64,000 bases of DNA from CBDBBY01 sp965203215 (GCA_965203215.1 CBDBBY010000001.1:4588001-4652000), one strand, 5' to 3'; positions 53,696-63,244 are shown, counted from the first letter of the stretch. The notes: generated from the sequence alone by a model not told the origin. Made by a program: numbers and translations.

Positions 53696-54607
53696 TTGGA
53701 CCACGAAATCGACTCGATAACATCGCTTCAGGAGAAGCTGGCGAGTGCGCGATACGTCTGCGAACGGCCGCTTGCGACGGTCGCGTATCTGGCGATCAAG
53801 CTGGGCAGGCCGCTGTTCCTCGAGGGCGAAGCGGGCGTGGGCAAGACCGAGATCGCAAAGGCGGTCGCCGCATCCTTGGATCGGGAATTGATCAGGCTTC
53901 AATGCTATGAGGGCTTGGATGCGGCCTCGGCCGTCTGCGAATGGAATTTTCCTGCTCAGATGATCGCCATCCGCACTGCGGAAGCATCAGGGAACGTCGA
54001 TCGCTCCATGCTTAAGAAGGAGCTGTTCGACGAGGAATTCCTTATCGAGCGGCCGCTCCTGAGCGCGCTCAGGCACCGCGGCTCAAAACCGCCGGTCCTG
54101 CTGATCGATGAAATCGACCGGACGGACGAGCCGTTCGAAGCATTTCTTTTGGAAGCGCTCAGCGACTACCAGATCACAATTCCGGAACTGGGAACGATTC
54201 AGGCGAACCGTCCGCCGATCATAGTGCTGACCTCGAACAGGACGCGCGAAGTCCATGACGCACTGAAACGGCGCTGCCTTTACCATTGGGTCGAATACCC
54301 CGATTTCGAAACCGAAATGCGGATACTCGGGGAGCGGGCGCCTGACGCTCCGGAAGCGCTCAGCCGGGAAATCGTCGCGTTCGTCCATCGGCTGCGAGCG
54401 GAAGATCTGTTCAAGAAGCCGGGAATTGCGGAAACTCTCGACTGGGCCCGATGCCTGATTGCGTTGGATGCCGTGGCGCTGTCTCCGGATGTGATCGCCG
54501 ACACCGTCGGAGCGGTGCTGAAATACCGGGACGACATCCAGAAACTGCAAGGCTCCGAATCGAAACGAATACTCGACGAAGTCAGAGACGCGCTTGAAGC
54601 GGCATGA
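53696..54607 (+). CDS. MoxR-type AAA ATPase (CoxD-like)
   Basis: A 303-residue AAA+ ATPase with Walker A LFLEGEAGVGKTEIAKAVAA, ELIRLQCYEGLDAASAVCEWNF, Walker B PVLLIDEIDRTDEPFEAFLLE and sensor IIVLTSNRTREVHDALKRRCLYHWVEYPD. In carboxydotrophs CoxD, a MoxR ATPase, helps build the [CuSMoO2] site of CO dehydrogenase. TTG 53696 has GAGGAG six bases upstream; GTG 53660 is the longer alternative. IS copy B ends just upstream, so the native promoter or start may have been lost. The stop overlaps the next gene by 4 bases. Confidence 0.88.
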   Translation: MDHEIDSITSLQEKLASARYVCERPLATVAYLAIKLGRPLFLEGEAGVGKTEIAKAVAASLDRELIRLQCYEGLDAASAVCEWNFPAQMIAIRTAEASGNVDRSMLKKELFDEEFLIERPLLSALRHRGSKPPVLLIDEIDRTDEPFEAFLLEALSDYQITIPELGTIQANRPPIIVLTSNRTREVHDALKRRCLYHWVEYPDFETEMRILGERAPDAPEALSREIVAFVHRLRAEDLFKKPGIAETLDWARCLIALDAVALSPDVIADTVGAVLKYRDDIQKLQGSESKRILDEVRDALEAA

Positions 54608-55893
54608 CGGGTGCAGTTCAGGAATCCGGAGACGGAGTGCTTAAACGAAGCGCAAGCTTTGCGGCCAGCGGCAAGATTATTGAAAATATAGTGCATTTTG
54701 CGCGGGCGCTGCGCCATGCCGGAGTTCCGGTGACCTCCGGTCAAGTAGTCGGCGCGGCCAAAGCCGTCGAAGCGACCGGTTTTTCCGACAAGGACGACTT
54801 TTTCTGGACGCTCCACGCGTGCTTCGCGTCGAAGCCCGAGCACAGTCAAATATTCGCCCAGACATTCAGGCTGTTCTGGCGCGATCCTCGCTATCTTGAA
54901 CACATGATGTCGATGCTTCGCCCGATCGTGCGGGGCGCCCAGGAAGAGCGGAAAGCTGAAGCGGCTGCGAAGCGGGCAGCGGAGTCGCTGCTTCAAGGTG
55001 CGGGCTCGGAAGCGCCTGACCTGGACCGCGGAGATGGCGATGCCGTCGTGAACATCGATGCTTCGGCGACCGTTTCATCGCTAGAGCGGCTGAGGGAGCT
55101 GGATTTCGAGCAGATGTCCAGCGCGGAAATGGCTGAAGCGAGACGCATTATTTCGTCTCTCGAGATGCCCGTGCCTCCGCTCGCTTCGCGCCGCAAGCGC
55201 TCCGACCCGAACGGGCGCCACCCAGACTGGAGGGCGACGATGCGCGCCGCTTCCGGGACGGGCGGCGAGATCCGGAATATCCTGCGCCGGCGCAATCGCA
55301 AACGATGGCCGAATCTGATAGCGTTGTGCGATATTTCCGGCAGCATGTCGGCATACTCGCGAACGCTGCTCCATTTCATGCACTCGGTCTCGAAAAGAAA
55401 CGGATCGGCTTGGGCGAAAACGCATGTGTTCACCTTCGGAACGCGGCTTACGAACATAACGCGCCATCTCAACTTGAGCGACCCGGACGTGGCCTTGGAC
55501 GCGGCCGGGTCCGAAGCCAAGGATTGGGAAGGAGGGACGCGCATCGGAACATGCCTTCGAATGTTCAATGTCGCTTGGTCCCGCCGAGTGATGGGGCAGG
55601 GCGCGATCGTGCTTTTGATAACCGACGGCTTGGAAAGCGAAGATCCCGAAATGCTTGAAAGGGAAATGCAGAGGCTTAGGCTCTCGTCCTTATTTCTTAT
55701 GTGGGTGAATCCGTTGTTGAGGTGGGAGTCCTTTGCACCGAAAGCCCTTGGAATAAGAGCGATGCTGCCGAATGTGGATTGCTTCAGAGCATGCCATTCG
55801 ATCGACTCCCTCGAAGGATTGGCGGATGCGATTTCCCGTCCATTCGATTCCGGCGAGAGAGACAGGTTGATGCGGGTCGCCGAATTGCAATGA
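54604..55893 (+). CDS. VWA-domain protein (CoxE-like)
   Basis: The 429-residue protein has the pattern of CoxE: an N-terminal region (FARALRHAGVPVTSGQVVGAAKAVE) and a C-terminal von Willebrand A domain with the MIDAS-type motif LIALCDISGSMSAYSRTLLHFMH and LLITDGLESEDPEMLEREM. MoxR ATPase and VWA partners work as metal-centre insertion machines. The ATG overlaps the MoxR-type stop (ATGA), so the two proteins are coupled. Confidence 0.88.
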   Translation: MTGAVQESGDGVLKRSASFAASGKIIENIVHFARALRHAGVPVTSGQVVGAAKAVEATGFSDKDDFFWTLHACFASKPEHSQIFAQTFRLFWRDPRYLEHMMSMLRPIVRGAQEERKAEAAAKRAAESLLQGAGSEAPDLDRGDGDAVVNIDASATVSSLERLRELDFEQMSSAEMAEARRIISSLEMPVPPLASRRKRSDPNGRHPDWRATMRAASGTGGEIRNILRRRNRKRWPNLIALCDISGSMSAYSRTLLHFMHSVSKRNGSAWAKTHVFTFGTRLTNITRHLNLSDPDVALDAAGSEAKDWEGGTRIGTCLRMFNVAWSRRVMGQGAIVLLITDGLESEDPEMLEREMQRLRLSSLFLMWVNPLLRWESFAPKALGIRAMLPNVDCFRACHSIDSLEGLADAISRPFDSGERDRLMRVAELQ

Positions 55894-55978
55894 CCGTGCC
55901 GCGAATAATCGCAATATGCAATATGCAATATAATGCACGACCGCCGCCGAGCGCGTTAACGGTTTGGAGCAACGAGCA

Positions 55979-56983
55979 ATGCCGTCCAAAGACCACGATC
56001 TGATTCCCGAAATTGCGCTCGAGTGGTTTCGGGACGGCGGCGCTGCGTTGGCGACCGTGACTAGGACTTGGGGGTCGGCGCCGAGGCCGGTCGGAAGCCA
56101 GCTTGCCGTTTCATCCGACAGCAAGATCGCGGGATCCGTTTCCGGCGGCTGCGTGGAAGGGGCCGTCGTTGCCGAGGCTTTGGACGCCTTGATCGACGGG
56201 ATGCCGCGAATTGTCGATTTCGGAGTCTCCGATGACGACGCGTTTTCGGTCGGTCTCGCCTGCGGAGGGCAAATCGAAATCTTGGTCGAGCCGACCGGAA
56301 TCGGCAAAGGATTGAGCGAGGGGCTGCTCGCTCAGCTTGTCGAGGCTCGGTCGAACAAAAGAGCTGTCGCTCTCATGACGAATGTCCGCACATGGGAGCG
56401 CCGAATGACCGACGGAACCGGGGGCACCGAAATCGACGATGCGGCGATTGAAATGATGCGTCTGGATCGATCAGGCTTCGCCGGCGATTGGTTCATATGC
56501 GTCCATAATCCGCCGCTGCGAATGATCATCGTGGGCGGCGTCCACATCGCGCAGCCGCTCGTCCAGTTGGCGCAAATCGCCGGATACGAGTGCGTGATCG
56601 TAGATCCGCGCGAAGCGTTCGCGTCCGAGGCGCGATTTCCGGGCATGCGAATCATTCACGATTGGCCTGACGAGGCGATTGATTCGGAGTCGCCCGACGC
56701 GCGGACGGCGATCGTCACGCTTACCCACGATCCGAAGATCGACGATCCTGCGATCCGATCCGCCCTGAATTCCGATGCGTTCTATTTGGGGTGCTTGGGA
56801 TCAAGGAGGACGCATGCGAAGCGGATCGACAGGCTGGCCGAGGCTGGAACCTGCGAAGCCGACCTGGCCAGAATACACGCCCCGGTCGGTTTGGATATCG
56901 GCGCCAGATCGCCTGCCGAAGTCGCGGTTGCGGTCATGGCGGAAGTCACCGCATCGCTGAGGCGGCCTCCCGGGGCGAAATGA
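55979..56983 (+). CDS. XdhC/CoxI family maturation factor
   Basis: XdhC-family proteins bind molybdopterin cofactor and present it in its sulfurated form to xanthine-dehydrogenase-type enzymes. The 334-residue protein has the N-terminal domain (GAALATVTRTWGSAPRPVGSQLAVS, GSVSGGCVEGAVVAEAL, LACGGQIEILVEP) and the C-terminal Rossmann domain (RMIIVGGVHIAQPLVQLAQIAGYECVIVDPR, YLGCLGSRRTHAKR). ATG 55979 follows GGAG at ten bases; TTG 55964 is possible. The stop overlaps the next gene as ATGA. Confidence 0.9.
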   Translation: MPSKDHDLIPEIALEWFRDGGAALATVTRTWGSAPRPVGSQLAVSSDSKIAGSVSGGCVEGAVVAEALDALIDGMPRIVDFGVSDDDAFSVGLACGGQIEILVEPTGIGKGLSEGLLAQLVEARSNKRAVALMTNVRTWERRMTDGTGGTEIDDAAIEMMRLDRSGFAGDWFICVHNPPLRMIIVGGVHIAQPLVQLAQIAGYECVIVDPREAFASEARFPGMRIIHDWPDEAIDSESPDARTAIVTLTHDPKIDDPAIRSALNSDAFYLGCLGSRRTHAKRIDRLAEAGTCEADLARIHAPVGLDIGARSPAEVAVAVMAEVTASLRRPPGAK

Positions 56984-58467
56984 AGTTCGGACCGGTTTCA
57001 ACAGGCGATTGCGTAGGCGGAATCCTCGCGCATTCCATCGTGCTGGGGTCGAAGAGACTTCGCAAAGGTCGCCCGCTCACCGAAAAGGATGCGCAAAACC
57101 TGAAGGCGGCAGGGATCGAAGACGTCACCGTCGCGGTTTTGGAGGATGGCGACATCGGCGAAGATTCCGCTGCGGACCGAATTGCGAAAGCGCTGCTCCG
57201 CGACACCCGGGGCTTGTCGCAATCCGCGGCGTTTACCGGCAGGGTCAATCTCTATGCTGACAGGCCCGGCTTGATCGAGTTGAATCCGGACGCGGTTTTG
57301 CGAATCAACCGGATCGACCCTGCGATCACGTTGGCCACCTTGCCGAATTTGTCGCGCGTTTCGTCACGTTCGATGGCCGCGACGATCAAGATCATCACCT
57401 ATGCGGTTTCCAAGCAGTTCGTGGCTGCGGCGGAAGAGGCCGCCAAGGACGCCCTGCGGCTTCGCGAAGTGATGCTCGACGATGCCGGTTTGATATTCAC
57501 GGAAATTCCGGGCCAGAAGCCGAGCCTTGTCGAGAAGGGAAAACGGGCTGTCCAGAAGCGTCTCGGCGCCTTGGGCATCCGATTGGCCGAAACCTTGGTC
57601 GTTAAACATGAAACGCTGGAGGTGCGTAAAGCATTGTCGGAATGCCGAGGATCGATCCTTCTCTTGTTGACAGGGTCGGCCACATCGGACTCGAATGACG
57701 TTGGGCCGGCGGGTTTGATATTGGCAGGAGGGACGCTCCACCGATTCGGAATGCCGGTCGACCCTGGCAATCTCCTGTTCCACGGAACTTTGGGCCGCCG
57801 TCCGGTTGTCGGGCTGCCCGGATGCGCTCGGTCGCCGGCCCTGAACGGGGCGGACTGGGTGCTTGAACGGCTCGTTTGCGGGATTGAAATCAATGACGAA
57901 GACTTCGCTGCGATGGGCGTCGGCGGATTGCTCAAGGAGATTCCGGTTCGCCCGCATCCGAGAGTCGCCGCCGCTTCGTCGGCGCGTCCTTCCGTAGCGG
58001 TTTTGGCACTTTTGCTCGATGCCGACGGCGATGCTTCGGCGATGGCGGCCGCTGCTTCGGCATCGGATGCCGAAAGCGTCCGCGTCATTGCTTCCGATGC
58101 CGTGCTGGCCGATGCGGATTTGCCCTCTCGATCCAATATTGCCTTCATGCCCTCCGCCGACGGGATCGGCAAATACGCACATGGATTCAGGATGGGGATG
58201 GAAGCGGTCGAGACCGGCGCGGACGCAGTGCTGGTGATTCGCAGCGATTCGCCGCCGCCCGATGCGGAATTATTGAATCGGTTGATCGCAGCATTCAGCC
58301 CTGCCGACGGCCGCGAGATTTGCTATGTTTCCGAAAATTCGCTCCGCCGCGGCGGTCCCGTCGTGTTCGGACGCCGCTTCTTCGAGCCGCTATCTGCATT
58401 GCACGACGAGAGAGGCATGGAGCGGCTCGCGGCCGATCAACGGGAGTTCGCCTTCGAAATTGAATGA
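56980..58467 (+). CDS. Molybdopterin-binding (MoeA-like) / MocA-like fusion protein
   Basis: A 495-residue two-part protein. Residues 1 to about 330 match the molybdopterin-binding domain of the fused cofactor-maturation proteins (GGILAHSIVLGSKRLRKGRPLTEKDAQNLKAAGI, TLVVKHETLEVRKAL, LLTGSATSDSNDVGPAGLILAGG, HRFGMPVDPGNLL). The rest corresponds to the MobA/MocA-type nucleotidyltransferase, but the canonical LAAGxSxRMGxxK nucleotide motif and the GDMP motif are not seen; only the downstream LRRGGPVVFGRRFFEPL is recognisable. It may therefore have lost cytidylyl-transfer activity or diverged. It overlaps the xdhC-type gene by 4 bases. Confidence 0.82.
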   Translation: MKFGPVSTGDCVGGILAHSIVLGSKRLRKGRPLTEKDAQNLKAAGIEDVTVAVLEDGDIGEDSAADRIAKALLRDTRGLSQSAAFTGRVNLYADRPGLIELNPDAVLRINRIDPAITLATLPNLSRVSSRSMAATIKIITYAVSKQFVAAAEEAAKDALRLREVMLDDAGLIFTEIPGQKPSLVEKGKRAVQKRLGALGIRLAETLVVKHETLEVRKALSECRGSILLLLTGSATSDSNDVGPAGLILAGGTLHRFGMPVDPGNLLFHGTLGRRPVVGLPGCARSPALNGADWVLERLVCGIEINDEDFAAMGVGGLLKEIPVRPHPRVAAASSARPSVAVLALLLDADGDASAMAAAASASDAESVRVIASDAVLADADLPSRSNIAFMPSADGIGKYAHGFRMGMEAVETGADAVLVIRSDSPPPDAELLNRLIAAFSPADGREICYVSENSLRRGGPVVFGRRFFEPLSALHDERGMERLAADQREFAFEIE

Positions 58468-58552
58468 CTTCGTCGCCGAAAGCGCCAAATTTGGAGTTGC
58501 CTTGCGTGAAAAAATGCTGTGCAATCGGGCGCGGCGGAACATGGAGGAAATC

Positions 58553-59017
58553 ATGGTGAAAGTTAGCATGTCGGTCAACGGCAAACGGGTGTCGGGCGAA
58601 GTGGAGGGGCGCACTCTTCTTTCCGATTTTCTAAGAGGCACTCTGAACCTGACCGGCACCCACATCGGCTGCGACACAAGCCAGTGCGGCGCGTGCGTCG
58701 TGCATTCCGACGGCAAAGCAGTGAAATCATGCACGATGTTCGCTTTTGAAGCCGAAGGCTCGGAGATCACTACGATTGAAGGGATGGCGAATCCCGACGG
58801 CTCGCTGGGCGTCGTCCAGCAAGCGTTCATGGATCATCACGGGCTTCAGTGCGGTTTCTGCACGCCGGGGATGGTCATGTCGGCGGCGGCGCTCCTGAAA
58901 GAAAATCCCGATCCCTCCGAAGCGGAAATCCGGGATTACCTCGAAGGCAACATTTGCCGCTGCACCGGCTACCACAACATCGTGAAAGCCATTCAGGCGG
59001 CAGCGGCTGCTCAATAG
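58553..59017 (+). CDS. coxS: Form II CO-dehydrogenase-type small subunit, [2Fe-2S]
   Basis: The 154-residue iron-sulfur subunit has the N-terminal ferredoxin-type motif GCDTSQCGACVVHSDGKAVKSC and the C-terminal motif CGFCTPGM ... GNICRCTGYHNI, together holding two [2Fe-2S] clusters. GGAGGA precedes ATG 58553; a longer in-frame start is rejected because it runs back into the preceding gene. It passes electrons between the molybdenum site (CoxL) and FAD (CoxM). Confidence 0.93.
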   Translation: MVKVSMSVNGKRVSGEVEGRTLLSDFLRGTLNLTGTHIGCDTSQCGACVVHSDGKAVKSCTMFAFEAEGSEITTIEGMANPDGSLGVVQQAFMDHHGLQCGFCTPGMVMSAAALLKENPDPSEAEIRDYLEGNICRCTGYHNIVKAIQAAAAAQ

Positions 59018-59052
59018 GCGAAGAAGCCAAAGACAAATGAACGGAGGAGACA

Positions 59053-61419
59053 ATGCCGAAAGATTGCGGTATCGGCGCTAGCAGCAAGCGCCGCGAAGAC
59101 GTGCGTTTCCTGACTGGAAACGGGCGGTACACGGACGATTTCAACATCAGCGGCCAAGCCCATGCCTATTTTCTGAGATCGGAAATCGCGCACGGCGCGC
59201 TGAAGTCGATCAACGCGTCGAAAGCGGAAGCAATGCCGGGAGTTCTGGCCGTCTTCACGGGCAAGGACTTCGAAGGCGTCGGGGGGCTTCCCTGCGGCTG
59301 GCTGATTACGGACCGCAATGGAGAGCCGATGAAGGAGCCGGCCCACCCGGTGCTTGCCCAAGGCAAAGTCAGGCATGTCGGCGACCCGATTGCCGCGGTC
59401 GTCGCGGAGACGCTTGAGCAGGCAAGGGATGCGGCGGAAGCGATCGATGTCGAAATCGAAGAGCTTCCCGCGGTCGTAGACATGGGCGTCGCGCTCGCAG
59501 GCGGCCAGCTGGTTCACGACGATATCGGAACCAACCTTTGCTACGATTGGGGCTTCATTGAAGACAACCGCGAGGCCGTTGACGAGGCGATCAAGAATGC
59601 GCCGCATGTCACGACCTTGGAACTCGTCAACAATCGCCTTGCGCCGAACGCGATGGAGCCGCGCGTCGCGATCGGCGACTACAATTCCGCGACCGACGAG
59701 ACGACGCTCTACACGACCTCCCAGAATCCCCATGTCATCAGGCTGCTCATGGGCGCGTTCGTGCTCGGGCTGCCCGAGCACAAGCTCAGGGTTGTCGCGC
59801 CGGATGTGGGCGGAGGCTTCGGATCGAAGATATTCCATTACGCCGAAGAGGCATTATGCACATTCGCGTCGCGGAAACTGAAGCGCGCGGTCAAGTGGAC
59901 GGCAAACCGCTCGGAGTCGTTCGTCTCGGACGCGCATGGCCGCGACCATGTCACCAAGATCGATCTTGCCCTCGAAAAGGACGGAACGTTCCTCGCCATC
60001 AGAACCGAGACGATGGCGAACATGGGGGCGTATCTTTCGACCTTTTCGACGTCCGTGCCGACCTACCTTCACGGCACTCTGATGGCGGGCAACTACGCGA
60101 CGCCTCAAATTTACGTCAATGTGAAGGCCGTCTTCACAAACACCGTCCCGGTCGATGCGTACCGCGGCGCCGGAAGGCCGGAAGCGACCTTCCAATTGGA
60201 AAGGGTCATCGACAAAGCGGCCCGTGAATTGGGGATTGATCCCGTCGAAATCAGACGGCGGAACTTCGTAAAGCCCGACCAGTTCCCATACACGACTCCG
60301 GTCGCTCTGCAGTACGACACCGGCAACTACGGTGCCACGATGGACAAGCTCGTCGAGATCGCCGACCTTGATGGCTTCCAATCGCGCGCCAAGGTTTCCG
60401 AAGCCAACGGCAAGCTTCGGGGTCTGGGGGTCAACTGCTACATCGAGGCTTGCGGCATAGCTCCGTCCAGTTTGGTCGGCCAGCTCGGCGCTCGCGCCGG
60501 TTTGTACGAAAGCGCCACGGTCCGAGTGAACGCGACCGGTTCCATAACCGTAATGACGGGGTGCCACTCGCATGGCCAAGGCCACGAAACGACCTTCCCG
60601 CAGGTGATTGCCGAGATGATCGGGATCGACGAGAGCCAGGTCCACATCCAGCATGGCGATACCTCCAGCACGCCGATGGGCATGGGCACCTACGGATCGC
60701 GATCCATCGCGGTCGGCGGGGCGGCGATGGTTCGAGCGACGGAGAAGATCATCGCGAAGGCGAAGCGCATCGCCGCCCATCTCATGGAGGCGTCGGCCGA
60801 CGACATCGAATTGAGCGGCGGGAACTTCACGGTCGCTGGAACGGACAAGTCCGTTGGATGGGGAGATGTTTGTCTGCAGGCATACGTTCCCCACAATTAT
60901 CCGATAGAAGAGATCGAACCCGGTCTTGAGGAAACGGCGTTCTACGATCCGGCGAATTTCACCTTCCCGGCGGGAGCTTACGCCTGCGAGGTGGAAGTCG
61001 ACCCCGAAACCGGCAAGGTCGATGTCTGTTCATTCGCTGCGGCGGACGACTTCGGAAACGTCATCAATCCGATGATTGTCGACGGGCAAGTCCATGGCGG
61101 CATCGCCCAAGGCGTGGGCCAAGCCCTGAGGGAGCACGCGTTCTACGACAGCGACGGCCAGCTGCTTTCGGGCTCTTACATGGACTACGCAATGCCGCGC
61201 GCGGACGATCTTCCGAGCTTCGTGGTCGACCATTCCTGCCAGACGCCATGCACGCACAATCCGCTTGGCGTGAAAGGATGCGGCGAAGCCGGCGCGATCG
61301 GATCGCCGCCGGCGGTCGTGAATGCCGTCATTGACGCGCTTTGCCGCGGCGGGCACGACGTCAGCCACATAGACATGCCCTTGAGCCCGTCCAGGGTTTG
61401 GACGTCGATCAACGGGTAA
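59053..61419 (+). CDS. coxL: Form II CO-dehydrogenase-type large subunit, molybdopterin-binding
   Basis: The 788-residue catalytic subunit of the xanthine-oxidase family. The active-site loop at residues 369-375 reads AYRGAGR, the form II signature (form I CO dehydrogenase has AYRCSFR). The late GVKGCGEAGAIGSPPAVVNAV carries the conserved catalytic Glu, and GCHSHGQGHETTF and GGGFGSKIF are cofactor-binding motifs. Form II enzymes are widespread, and their physiological substrate is disputed, so CO oxidation is not established. It lies between coxS and coxM in one operon. Confidence 0.92.
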   Translation: MPKDCGIGASSKRREDVRFLTGNGRYTDDFNISGQAHAYFLRSEIAHGALKSINASKAEAMPGVLAVFTGKDFEGVGGLPCGWLITDRNGEPMKEPAHPVLAQGKVRHVGDPIAAVVAETLEQARDAAEAIDVEIEELPAVVDMGVALAGGQLVHDDIGTNLCYDWGFIEDNREAVDEAIKNAPHVTTLELVNNRLAPNAMEPRVAIGDYNSATDETTLYTTSQNPHVIRLLMGAFVLGLPEHKLRVVAPDVGGGFGSKIFHYAEEALCTFASRKLKRAVKWTANRSESFVSDAHGRDHVTKIDLALEKDGTFLAIRTETMANMGAYLSTFSTSVPTYLHGTLMAGNYATPQIYVNVKAVFTNTVPVDAYRGAGRPEATFQLERVIDKAARELGIDPVEIRRRNFVKPDQFPYTTPVALQYDTGNYGATMDKLVEIADLDGFQSRAKVSEANGKLRGLGVNCYIEACGIAPSSLVGQLGARAGLYESATVRVNATGSITVMTGCHSHGQGHETTFPQVIAEMIGIDESQVHIQHGDTSSTPMGMGTYGSRSIAVGGAAMVRATEKIIAKAKRIAAHLMEASADDIELSGGNFTVAGTDKSVGWGDVCLQAYVPHNYPIEEIEPGLEETAFYDPANFTFPAGAYACEVEVDPETGKVDVCSFAAADDFGNVINPMIVDGQVHGGIAQGVGQALREHAFYDSDGQLLSGSYMDYAMPRADDLPSFVVDHSCQTPCTHNPLGVKGCGEAGAIGSPPAVVNAVIDALCRGGHDVSHIDMPLSPSRVWTSING

Positions 61420-61489
61420 AGACAGAGACGGAGGAGAAGGCGCTTTAAGGGCCTTCTCCAATATCCAATCGCATTAGGAGACAACTCAG

Positions 61490-62278
61490 ATGTACGATTT
61501 TGAATTCGAACGCCCCTCCACCGTTGCCGATGCCGTCGCGGCGCTTCGATCGGAAGGCGCGCAAGCGATCAGCGGCGGGCAGACCTTGATCCCGACCCTG
61601 AAGAATAGACTCGCCAATCCGTCGAAGCTGGTTTCCCTGACCGGAATTGAAGAGCTTCGCGGCGTCTGCGACGACGGCAGCGGCAATCTGTGCGTGGGCG
61701 CCGCGACGCCGCACGCGGACGTCGCAGCCGAATCCGCCGGGAAGTTTCCGGCGCTCGCCGAATTGGCGGAAAATATCGGCGACCCGGCGGTTCGGAACCG
61801 CGGCACGGTCGGCGGAAGCCTCGCCAACAACGACCCGTCGGCTTGCTACCCTGCAGCCGCGCTGGGAACCGGCGCCGCCATCGTAACCAATCAACGGGAG
61901 ATGTCCGCTGACGAATTTTTCACCGGCATATTCGAGACCGCCTTGGGCAGCGGAGAAGTCATTACGGAAGTGCGGTTTCCTGTGCCTGACGCGGCCAACT
62001 ACCAGAAGTTCGAGCAACCTGCGTCGCGGTTCGCCCTTGTCGGCGTTTTCGTTGCCAAGTTTGGAAACGATGTTCGGGTGGCTGTGACCGGCGCCTCGGA
62101 AGGAGGCGTGTTCCGGTGGAGTGAAGCGGAAAAAGCCCTGTCCGCCAATTTCGATGGGTCGGCGGTTGAAGGGCTATCACTCGCCGAAGACGGGATGATC
62201 AGCGACATTCACGGATCGGCGGCCTACCGCGCGCATTTGGTGAAGGTGATGACCCGACGAGCCGTCGCGGCCGCGTGA
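61490..62278 (+). CDS. coxM: Form II CO-dehydrogenase-type medium subunit, FAD-binding
   Basis: The 262-residue flavoprotein subunit begins MYDFEFERPSTVADAVAAL and shows the FAD motifs AISGGQTLIPTLKNRLANP and IGDPAVRNRGTVGGSLANNDP. Its order after coxS-coxL (S-L-M) is common in form II clusters. A GC-rich hairpin follows the stop, ending the operon. Confidence 0.92.
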   Translation: MYDFEFERPSTVADAVAALRSEGAQAISGGQTLIPTLKNRLANPSKLVSLTGIEELRGVCDDGSGNLCVGAATPHADVAAESAGKFPALAELAENIGDPAVRNRGTVGGSLANNDPSACYPAAALGTGAAIVTNQREMSADEFFTGIFETALGSGEVITEVRFPVPDAANYQKFEQPASRFALVGVFVAKFGNDVRVAVTGASEGGVFRWSEAEKALSANFDGSAVEGLSLAEDGMISDIHGSAAYRAHLVKVMTRRAVAAA

Positions 62279-62304
62279 AGCGGAAGACCAGATTGAAAGC
62301 AAGC

Positions 62305-62331
62305 AAGCCGCCGAGCCGAAACCGGCGGCTT
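62305..62331 (+). terminator. Hairpin after coxM
   Basis: The stem aagccgccg / cggcggctt is perfect (9 bp) with a 9-base loop, followed by the T-rich gttcattc. It lies 27 bases after coxM and between convergent genes, so it may serve both. The U tract is modest. Confidence 0.65.
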
Positions 62332-62425
62332 GTTCATTCGCTCAAATTTGAAAACCGACCGTGAATGGGATTCGCAGTCGCCCCGCCAATTCGCCAGCGG
62401 GCAGGGTGCGAATCAGTCGGGTGAT

Positions 62426-63244
62426 TTATTCGGCTTGGACCGCGTTCGGCACGAACAACTGAATTCCGTCGGGTGAATATTCGCCGATCGCGCGCTGGCC
62501 TTCCTTCGATAGCATCCATTCCACGAATACTGCTGTCAGCCGGGTCTTGGCGGACGGGCAGTGGTCCGGATCGACGGCGACGATTCCGTACTGGTTGAAA
62601 AGGTCCTTTCCCCCTTCGAATACAATCGCGTGTTGTGCCTTGTTGCGGAATCTGCGCCAAGTCGCTCTGTCCGACAGCGTATAGGCGTTCTTGCCTACCG
62701 ATATGTTCAGCGCCGTGCCCATGCCGGAGCCCGTTTCCAAGTACCATCTGCCCGAAGGCTCTATGCCCGCGGTTCGCCAAATCACCAATTCCTTTTTGTT
62801 CGTGCCGCTCAGGTCGCCTCGCGAGACAAATTCGTGTTCTGCTCCAGAGATCGTCGCGAATGCTTCCGCTGCCGATCCGGAGTTTGCTATCCCCGCCGGG
62901 TCGGAGCTTGGACCGACTATGACGAAGTCGTTGTACATCAGGTCGAAACGCTCGATGCCGTAACCGGAATCGACGAACTCGGCTTCCGCCTCGCTGTCGT
63001 GGGCGATGACCAGGTCGGCGTCGCAATTCGCCGCGTTCATCAGAGCCTGTCCGGTGCCCACCGCCACGACGCGGACCTCGATGCCGGTCGCCTCCGAGAA
63101 TTTGGGCAGAATCCACTCATACAGTCCCGAATTCTGAGTCGACGTCGTCGACTGGAGTAGAATGAAACCCTTTTCATCTCCTTGCGCCTTGAGCGCAATC
63201 GTCATGCAGGCCGCGGCGAGCAACCATCCTCCAACACGCGTCAA
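62426..63244 (-). CDS. tupA: Tungstate/molybdate-type ABC binding protein (TupA-like)
   Basis: The 272-residue periplasmic binding protein has a signal peptide (MTRVGGWLLAAACMTIALKAQG) and the TTSTQNSGLY motif that binds the oxyanion in TupA proteins, followed by AVGTGQALMNAANCDADLVIAHD, DFVIVGPSSDPAG, FVSRGDLSGTNKKELVIW and GSGMGTALNISVGKNAYTLSDRATW. It would supply tungstate or molybdate, fitting the molybdopterin enzyme operon next to it. The start overlaps the ATPase gene by 4 bases. Confidence 0.9.
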   Translation of the reverse strand: MTRVGGWLLAAACMTIALKAQGDEKGFILLQSTTSTQNSGLYEWILPKFSEATGIEVRVVAVGTGQALMNAANCDADLVIAHDSEAEAEFVDSGYGIERFDLMYNDFVIVGPSSDPAGIANSGSAAEAFATISGAEHEFVSRGDLSGTNKKELVIWRTAGIEPSGRWYLETGSGMGTALNISVGKNAYTLSDRATWRRFRNKAQHAIVFEGGKDLFNQYGIVAVDPDHCPSAKTRLTAVFVEWMLSKEGQRAIGEYSPDGIQLFVPNAVQAE

